Of a stretch of DNA of 10,842 nt, positions 6,308-10,842 are shown one piece after another. Position 1 is the stretch's first letter. Each line of letters starts with the position of its first letter. The translations under genes and the position numbers were made by a program. The stretch comes from Maribacter sp. GTDB lineage: Bacteria > Bacteroidota > Bacteroidia > Flavobacteriales > Flavobacteriaceae. The stretch lies in NCBI GenBank assembly GCA_018679695.1, contig JAHHKH010000260.1, positions 1-10,842 on the forward strand, written 5' to 3'. The notes below the pieces were generated by a model that was not told the DNA's origin, made no database searches, and was given only the letters and a program-made list of their open reading frames with translations.

Positions 6308-6934
6308 TTATTCTTGTTTACAACTCTTAACTATTTCCTCTGCCCTTTCTTTTCCCCAATTAGGATGAAAAGGAGACTCAGGTTTAAAGTTAGCAAAAAG
6401 TTCCAAGGCCCGTTCAACATCCTTACAATAGGGTGCAGTATCCTGCCCAAAATAACGTGCTGATCCCATATCCCATTCCGCCTTTGAAAAAACTACCCTT
6501 GGATTATCAGGTGCCAATTGCAAGGCTTTTTGGTATAAGGCGGTTACTTTCCCGGAAAGAGTCATTCCGTAGGTTGCGCCATCATAGGCGACCCATGCCG
6601 TATGGATCAAAGCCTGTTGTACGATAATCTCAGGATTATCAGGGGAAATAGCCTTTGCTAAGTCAAGCAGTTCCTGGGCTTTCTCCAGTTGCTGAGTCAG
6701 TTTTTCTTTATCCTGCATTCCAAAAGACGTTACCGTATTCACCTGCGAAGCATAATAGGCAGGCAGCCAATTATCAGCTTCTGCCGCGGAAATTCGCTCG
6801 AATAAATTAGCAGCTTCCGCTGTTTGACCTTCGCCCCAGAATTGAAATGCTTTTTGCATTCCGCTACTATATTTATCTTGGGCGATTAAAATTGTTCCAA
6901 TTAATAAAATTGTGATCGTAAATACTTTTTTCAT
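6308..6934 (-). CDS. Secreted TPR-repeat protein, first gene of the kinase/2TM cluster
   Basis: The frame is open to 6979, but the ATG at 6934 is the better start because it begins a clean signal peptide (MKKVFTITILLIGTILIAQ) with cleavage after AQ; this gives 208 aa. The mature part is helical with TPR-like units: FQFWGEGQTAEAANLFERI, then LEKAQELLDLAKAISPDNPE, then VTALYQKALQLAPDNPRVVF. The last two carry the typical A..L.P.NP. ending. A C-terminal region with two Cys (in YCKDVERAL and VKSCKQE) could be disulfide-linked. No catalytic motif is visible. It ends 7 nt before the kinase start, so the two are almost certainly co-transcribed, and a periplasmic protein-binding part in the same signalling unit is a fair guess. 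The exact role is unknown. Confidence 0.82.
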   Translation of the reverse strand: MKKVFTITILLIGTILIAQDKYSSGMQKAFQFWGEGQTAEAANLFERISAAEADNWLPAYYASQVNTVTSFGMQDKEKLTQQLEKAQELLDLAKAISPDNPEIIVQQALIHTAWVAYDGATYGMTLSGKVTALYQKALQLAPDNPRVVFSKAEWDMGSARYFGQDTAPYCKDVERALELFANFKPESPFHPNWGKERAEEIVKSCKQE

Positions 6935-7008
6935 GATTTTTGTATAAAATGTTTGACCCAGCAAATGTGAGACGAGCAAGCTTAAATATGAAAAAAGAAA
7001 TACTGAAT

Positions 7009-7155
7009 TGTGATTTATTCAGGATGGACTGTAAAACAAAAAGACAAAAGTACAGTGACAAATTAAAAAGTTACAGGTTTATTCAAAAGGTTTTTGGTTA
7101 GTATTTTTAATAGGTCCTTGAATTGGGCAAAATCGACTGTGATTTATTCCAAAGG
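7009..7155. repeat. Three TTTATTC-centred repeats spaced 64 and 65 bp
   Basis: TGTGATTTATTC occurs exactly at 7009-7020 and 7138-7149. A third, partly matching copy (GGTTTATTCAAAAGG, 7076-7090) lies midway. The shared core TTTATTC starts at 7014, 7078 and 7143, about six helical turns apart, so the copies would lie on the same DNA face. Copies two and three also share a following (A/C)AAAGG. They could be regulator sites for the leftward cluster, but chance is possible in AT-rich DNA. Confidence 0.4.
7045..7052 (-). promoter_or_regulatory. Candidate -7 box for the TPR/kinase/2TM cluster
   Basis: Minus-strand TACTTTTG (7052-7045) matches TAnnTTTG exactly, about 110 nt before the chosen TPR start at 6934. 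No good -33 TTG lies at the usual distance; the nearest is CTG (7076-7074) 21 bp upstream. It sits between the first and second TTTATTC repeats. Confidence 0.28.
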
Positions 7156-7462
7156 TGCTTATTGATCTTAGAAGTTAATTAGTAGAATGCATTTTTGCTT
7201 TCTTTCCATAAAATAGCCGCACACAAAATACTTGGAAAACATCAAGATATTTGGTTAATGCACTGAACAAACATCATTGCCTACGTTCTTATCTAAAAAA
7301 CTATGAATCATTATAATCAAAACGCTTTAAAAAAGTTTTCGGCCTCGTACCCTATTGCGGCTAGTTTATAAATCTTTATATTGATTTTTCGCATTCAATT
7401 GAGATTATACTTATTTTTAGACTCTCCCCTATTATCTAAACCAGACTTTTAAATGATGATTC

Positions 7463-9400
7463 ATGAGATTCAAATTAGTAATATTCACTGTTTTATTTTC
7501 TTTTTATTGTCAACCCTTTTTTGGGCAAAATCAAAAAGTTGATAGTCTCGAAGCTCTTATTAATAGCGGCATAAGAGATACCACTATGGTAAATCGCTTG
7601 TTGGAAATCTCGGTGATTTTGAACAAGGATGAACCTGATTTAGCCCAGAAATATGCGAATGACGCAATTGAGATTGCTAAAGAATTGAACTATAAGAAAG
7701 GACTTGCCTATGGTTATAAAAATCTTGGACTCCCTCTTTATTTCAAGGGAGAACTTAATAATGAATTGGTTGGTTACTGGAAGGAATCACTTGATATTTT
7801 CAATGAAATAGGGGATAAACAGGGTATCAGTAATCTTCAGAGCAATATAGGTAGCATTTACCAAACCAAAGGGGATGACCCTACAGCATTAAGTTATTTT
7901 CTGAATTCAGTTCGACTGGCGGAAGAAATAGGCGATTCGTTAAGAATTGCCACTGCATACCTGAATATAGGCAGCGTATATTCCAATGAGACCCTTACTT
8001 ACGCGCAAGCCTTGGAGGCCTATAAAAAATCAAAGAAAATATTCGATGCAATCGGGTATCAAGAAGGTGTTGGTTATGCCGCAATTAACATGGCGGAACT
8101 ATTTTTAAAGGAAAATAATCCCAAATCGGCCTTAAATGTTCTTGATGAGTCTATAATTGCATTAAGGAAATCAGGGGGTAATATTGCTACGAGTTTGATT
8201 ATGAAGGGACAGGCGCATAGTGCTTTAGGGGAATTTGGAATGGCTGACAGCTATTTAAAAGAGGCCATCACGGTATCAACTCAGAAAGACTCCAAGATCG
8301 AGGAGTCAAAAGCTTACATAGAATTAGGTAATTTGTATAATAAGCAGGATAAGCTTACACAGGCTACGGAGAATTATCTAAAAGGGCTAAATATAACCGA
8401 GACAACACTGGTGTATCGGGATAAACGAGATGTCTATGATGGCTTAGCCAGAACTTATTCGAAATTAGGTGATTATGAAAATGCCTATACCTATCAAAAG
8501 CTTTTTTCTGCAATGAGGGATACGATAAGAAATAGTGATTATGAAAAAACGGTAGGAGATCTTAGATTCCAGTTTGATATTGAAAATAAGGAAAAGGAAA
8601 TTGAGCTCTTGAATGCTGAAAATGAGCTGAAGCAGGTAGAGTTAGAGAGGGCAACGGTCACCAAACGTTATTTTTTGGTTGTTGCGGCTTTACTTTTGTT
8701 GATCGCCATTGGTTTTATTTCACGATATCGGTTTATTAAAAAATCGAATAAAAAACTGGCAGAGGAAAGAAACAAAGCGGAAACCATATTACTTAATATC
8801 CTTCCAAAGGAAACGGCCGAGGAATTAAAGGTAAGTGGTAAGATAAAGGCCAAGGAATTTGAACAGATAACAGTCCTTTTTACCGATTTTAAGGAGTTCT
8901 CAGTAGCCGCCGAAGAAATTGCCGCTGATAGTTTGGTTAAAAGTGTGGATTATTACTTCAGCAAATTCGATTCGATCATAGAAAAAAACAATCTTGAAAA
9001 AATAAAGACGATTGGTGACTCCTATATGTGTGCGGGTGGCCTTCCAACCAAAAATAAGACCAATGCAGAGGATGCCTATAATGCAGCCTTGGAGATAATG
9101 AAATTTGTCAATGAAACTGAAAAAAATCCACCTAAAGGCATACACCCTTTCCAAATTAGAATAGGCATCAATACCGGACCTGTGGTAGCGGGAGTTGTTG
9201 GCACCAAGAAATTTCAATATGATATATGGGGAAGCTCCGTAAACATCGCAGCTAGGATGGAATCAAGTTCGGAAGCCGGGAGAATCAATGTATCTGAAAA
9301 CACCTATCAAATCTTAAAAGACAAATTTGATTTTAATTATAGAGGCATTGTCAAGGTTAAAAATTCACAAAGCCTAAAGATGTATTTTGCCGAGGGGTAA
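7463..9400 (+). CDS. TPR-repeat membrane protein with class III adenylate cyclase domain
   Basis: The protein has 645 aa. A signal peptide (1-21, ending FFGQ) leads to TPR repeats over about 55-350, a coiled coil (356-400), one TM helix (403-420), a cytoplasmic linker with the NILPKETAEELK transducer segment (445-456), and a class III cyclase domain (about 465-643). Catalytic residues look complete: metal-binding Asp475 (LFTDFKEF) and Asp519 (KTIGDSYM), Lys515 and Asp587 (YDIWG) in the purine-specifying positions, and Asn594 and Arg598 (VNIAARME) for the transition state. Lys plus Asp at the purine pocket predicts ATP rather than GTP, so cAMP is the expected product. The layout is a periplasmic TPR sensor driving a cytoplasmic cyclase as a dimer. 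It starts a rightward group, with an HD phosphohydrolase gene 259 bp downstream. Confidence 0.9.
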   Translation: MRFKLVIFTVLFSFYCQPFFGQNQKVDSLEALINSGIRDTTMVNRLLEISVILNKDEPDLAQKYANDAIEIAKELNYKKGLAYGYKNLGLPLYFKGELNNELVGYWKESLDIFNEIGDKQGISNLQSNIGSIYQTKGDDPTALSYFLNSVRLAEEIGDSLRIATAYLNIGSVYSNETLTYAQALEAYKKSKKIFDAIGYQEGVGYAAINMAELFLKENNPKSALNVLDESIIALRKSGGNIATSLIMKGQAHSALGEFGMADSYLKEAITVSTQKDSKIEESKAYIELGNLYNKQDKLTQATENYLKGLNITETTLVYRDKRDVYDGLARTYSKLGDYENAYTYQKLFSAMRDTIRNSDYEKTVGDLRFQFDIENKEKEIELLNAENELKQVELERATVTKRYFLVVAALLLLIAIGFISRYRFIKKSNKKLAEERNKAETILLNILPKETAEELKVSGKIKAKEFEQITVLFTDFKEFSVAAEEIAADSLVKSVDYYFSKFDSIIEKNNLEKIKTIGDSYMCAGGLPTKNKTNAEDAYNAALEIMKFVNETEKNPPKGIHPFQIRIGINTGPVVAGVVGTKKFQYDIWGSSVNIAARMESSSEAGRINVSENTYQILKDKFDFNYRGIVKVKNSQSLKMYFAEG

Positions 9401-9458
9401 AATACCACGAAGATTCCAGGATTTATTTGATCGGATTAATTGATCGTGAAGGGTATTT
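9400..9458 (+). other. Weak stem after the cyclase gene, possible transcript end
   Basis: AAATACC (9400-9406) pairs with GGTATTT (9452-9458), and an inner ACGA (9407-9410) can pair with TCGT (9444-9447) across a bulge. It begins at the last base of the cyclase stop codon. No T-run follows, so a terminator role is doubtful. Confidence 0.2.
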
Positions 9459-9546
9459 CCAGTTCATTATGATAATATTAATTTTAAAATGTAGTATTTT
9501 AATTACAATTAAAGACTTACTGTTAGACGATTTTCATATTTTGCCA

Positions 9547-9554
9547 TAGTTTTG
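9547..9554 (+). promoter_or_regulatory. Candidate -7 box for the HD-domain gene
   Basis: TAGTTTTG is an exact TAnnTTTG match, about 105 nt before the ATG at 9660. The upstream -33 region is poor (TTA at 9523-9525, 21 bp away). It suggests the HD gene may be transcribed separately from the cyclase gene. Confidence 0.28.
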
Positions 9555-9659
9555 GGATTTTTCTATTAAAATGGTTTTGCAATGTCAGTTATTCATTGAC
9601 AAATGCAATATTTAAAAGGATTTATTGTTTAACCTAATAATCTAATTGTTTCATTTTCA

Positions 9660-10271
9660 ATGTATATGGCTCTTCAAAACAAAAGCGCATATCCACAAAT
9701 TTGTTTAGATCTTCTTTCCTACATGCGAGAGAAGCTGCCAGATTATTTAACCTATCATTCCATAGATCATATTATAGATGTTGCCAATGTGTGTGATGAC
9801 TACATCAATTATTATGAAATTAGTGATGCGCATGCTAAATTAATCCGTATCGCAGCAATATCCCATGATCTAGGTTTTATAGGTTCGCCCAAGGAGCATG
9901 AAGAACGTAGTATTTTACAAATCAGACCATTATTGGTAGATATTCTAGATGACTCGGAAATCGAAGCTATTAACGGCATGATCAGAGCTACCAAAGTACC
10001 GCAGAAACCTAAGACTTTCTTTGAGGAAATACTTGCCGATGCCGATTTGGATTACTTGGGTAGGGATGATTATGATGTCTTAAGCTATGGTCTGTATAAG
10101 GAATTATTGCATTATGACATGATCAAGACCGATGAGGAGTGGTTGGACCTTCAGATAAATTTCTTGGAAAACCATCAGTACCATACCTCCTATGCCAAAG
10201 AACATCGCCTGGCCAAGAAAACAGAAAAAATGAAAGAACTCAAAGCTCAAAGACTTAAACTAAAGAGTTAG
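9660..10271 (+). CDS. HD-superfamily metal-dependent phosphohydrolase
   Basis: The protein has 203 aa, is cytoplasmic, and has no signal peptide. The metal-binding pattern of the HD fold is complete: YHSIDH gives His33 and His37, AAISHDLGF gives the His69-Asp70 doublet, HEERS (80-84) follows as in the small stand-alone predicted HD phosphohydrolases (COG4339-like), and ILADADLDYLG (124-134) supplies the last Asp, probably Asp127. A Lys-rich tail (from about 188) is probably disordered. The substrate is not identifiable from motifs. A cyclic nucleotide phosphodiesterase would make sense next to the cyclase gene, but family members also act on other nucleotides. Translation may begin at ATG 9660 or at the second ATG, 9666; neither has a clear Shine-Dalgarno site. 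Confidence 0.85.
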   Translation: MYMALQNKSAYPQICLDLLSYMREKLPDYLTYHSIDHIIDVANVCDDYINYYEISDAHAKLIRIAAISHDLGFIGSPKEHEERSILQIRPLLVDILDDSEIEAINGMIRATKVPQKPKTFFEEILADADLDYLGRDDYDVLSYGLYKELLHYDMIKTDEEWLDLQINFLENHQYHTSYAKEHRLAKKTEKMKELKAQRLKLKS

Positions 10272-10301
10272 TTGTCGAGGCTTTTAACCGTTCATCTAAT
10301 C

Positions 10302-10318
10302 ACAATTCCCATAATTGT
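10302..10318 (+). terminator. Weak candidate terminator after the HD gene
   Basis: ACAATT (10302-10307) and AATTGT (10313-10318) form a 6-bp stem around a CCCAT loop, 31 bases after the HD gene stop. It is followed by AT-rich DNA, but the stem is low in GC and there is no true T-run. Confidence 0.25.
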
Positions 10319-10368
10319 TAATTAAATGTTAATATTTAACGTTTTACTATCATAACAGAGTTTTTGTA

Positions 10369-10376
10369 TAACTTTA
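10369..10376 (+). promoter_or_regulatory. Candidate -7 box for the secreted surface protein gene
   Basis: TAACTTTA differs from TAnnTTTG at one base and is identical to the -7 box proposed for sodC. It is about 110 nt before the ATG at 10487. The -33 region is weak (TTTA at 10343-10346, 22 bp upstream). Confidence 0.28.
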
Positions 10377-10466
10377 GACTTATTCTCCCCTTTTTTTACT
10401 CACCCCAATTTTATTGTTTACCATTTGAGTTTCCCCCTTAATTGAATCTAATGCTAATTGGTATTT

Positions 10467-10490
10467 ATGAAAACAAACCAATTACTATGA
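10467..10490 (+). CDS. Possible 7-codon upstream ORF overlapping the next start
   Basis: ATG at 10467 opens a 7-codon frame (MKTNQLL) whose TGA stop overlaps the next gene's ATG (ATGA at 10487-10490). The sequence TATGAAAACAA is repeated exactly 20 bp apart (10466 and 10486), so the upstream start may be a duplicate of the real one. It could be a translation-coupling leader or simply a chance copy. Confidence 0.25.
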   Translation: MKTNQLL

Positions 10491-10842
10491 AAACAAGTTA
10501 CTTCGAATTAACTATTGGCTTTGATATGCCCAGATTTGGTAAAAGCAAAAATATCAGTGCTTTTATTGTACTCATTTTATTTACCATTCAAATGGCTTGG
10601 TCGCAGAATTATACCACTACAGGCCTTTCCCTAAATTGGCAGGATGCCGCAGCCTGGACTTGTCAAGGAGGGCCATGTAATCAAAATCCTTTTCCTGACA
10701 ACGATATTTCAAACAGCACAGTTGAAATTAATCATGATATTAATTATGGTGCCAACAACCCGATTAAATTAAACAACAAGGCAATACTTATTGTCTCCAA
10801 TAATGCGAAGTTATCAACGGCTAGTAATATAAACGTCAATAC
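10487..10842 (+). CDS. Secreted surface/adhesin-like protein, N-terminal part
   Basis: This frame runs off the right edge; it gives 118 residues and had not stopped. The N-terminal region has a basic stretch and a hydrophobic core (about 23-38, ISAFIVLILFTIQMAWSQ) with probable signal cleavage after WSQ near residue 40. Met14 (10526) would give a signal peptide of more usual length and is an alternative start. The mature part is rich in Asn, Thr and Ser (NYTTTGLSLNWQDAAAWTC, then VEINHDINYG and AILIVSNNAKLSTASNINVN). This resembles the beta-helix-like start of large flavobacterial secreted proteins that often end in a type IX secretion sorting domain. That domain and any repeats lie beyond the window. 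The two Cys (TCQGGPC) may form a disulfide. The call rests on composition and pattern only. Confidence 0.65.
   Translation, partial: MKTSYFELTIGFDMPRFGKSKNISAFIVLILFTIQMAWSQNYTTTGLSLNWQDAAAWTCQGGPCNQNPFPDNDISNSTVEINHDINYGANNPIKLNNKAILIVSNNAKLSTASNINVN

Larger units (their letters stand above)
6935..7462. other. Divergent intergenic region, 528 bp
   Basis: This AT-rich stretch separates the leftward TPR/kinase cluster from the rightward cyclase gene and must hold both promoters. I see one perfect -7-like box facing left (7052-7045), three TTTATTC repeats (7009-7155), and a few weak A/T hairpins. No convincing -33/-7 pair faces the cyclase gene, no RNA gene was recognised, and the only small frames are shadows or lack start signals. 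Confidence 0.6.

Noticed and set aside
6935..6979. Upstream extension of the TPR protein to an earlier ATG at 6979
   Set aside because: The extra 15 residues would precede and spoil a clean signal peptide that begins at 6934.
6873..7061. Minus-strand 62-aa frame overlapping the start of the TPR gene
   Set aside because: It overlaps the signal peptide coding region in another frame and has no start signal or recognisable content.
7303..7371. 22-codon plus-strand frame (MNHYNQNALKKFSASYPIAASL)
   Set aside because: It is too short, with no clear ribosome site, promoter or known peptide type; chance is the simplest explanation.
8900..9217. Minus-strand frame of 105 aa opposite the cyclase domain
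   Set aside because: The plus strand here encodes the conserved catalytic motifs of the class III cyclase.
9432..9447. Repeated TTGATCG near the end of the cyclase gene as a regulator site
   Set aside because: The two short copies, 13 bp apart, lie after the stop codon and far from the next start; nothing supports a regulatory role.

Overview
The window looks like a chromosomal segment of a marine-type member of the Flavobacteriaceae (Bacteroidota). The evidence is low GC, A-rich leaders with few Shine-Dalgarno sites, several boxes resembling the Bacteroidota sigma-A -7 element (TAnnTTTG), lipoproteins with charged residues after the lipobox cysteine, and families typical of the group: 2TM-domain proteins, a LytS/LytTR kinase-regulator pair, a LETM1-related protein, a TPR cyclase and a large secreted repeat-type protein. 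Genus is not determinable by eye.

Left part (1-2991, + strand). The window opens inside the 3' end of an OsmC-type peroxidase domain gene. Then come two lipoprotein genes 37 bp apart: a Cu/Zn superoxide dismutase and a YceI-like lipid-binding protein. They look like an envelope stress pair with a candidate promoter at 239-268. A 255-bp gap with a perfect 11-bp inverted repeat leads to a LETM1-related protein.

Middle part (3068-6934, - strand). Six tightly packed genes read leftwards: a secreted TPR protein, a LytS-type sensor kinase whose C-terminus carries a 2TM membrane hairpin, three separate small 2TM proteins joined by overlapping stop/start sites, and a LytTR response regulator. There are therefore four copies of the same membrane module between the kinase core and its presumed partner regulator. 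This is the most distinctive locus here. The 2TM domain has no assigned function that I know of; a role as membrane partners that tune the kinase is inference.

A 528-bp divergent intergenic region (6935-7462) holds three TTTATTC-centred repeats spaced 64 and 65 bp apart.

Right part (7463-10842, + strand). A secreted/membrane TPR protein ends in a class III nucleotide cyclase domain whose visible residues predict adenylate cyclase. It is followed by an HD-superfamily phosphohydrolase and then by the 5' end of a secreted, probably large, surface protein. The cyclase and HD protein could form a make-and-break pair for a cyclic nucleotide, but only proximity supports this.

No tRNA, rRNA, CRISPR array, insertion sequence or integrase was seen. 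All calls come from reading the sequence; no database search or folding calculation was run.
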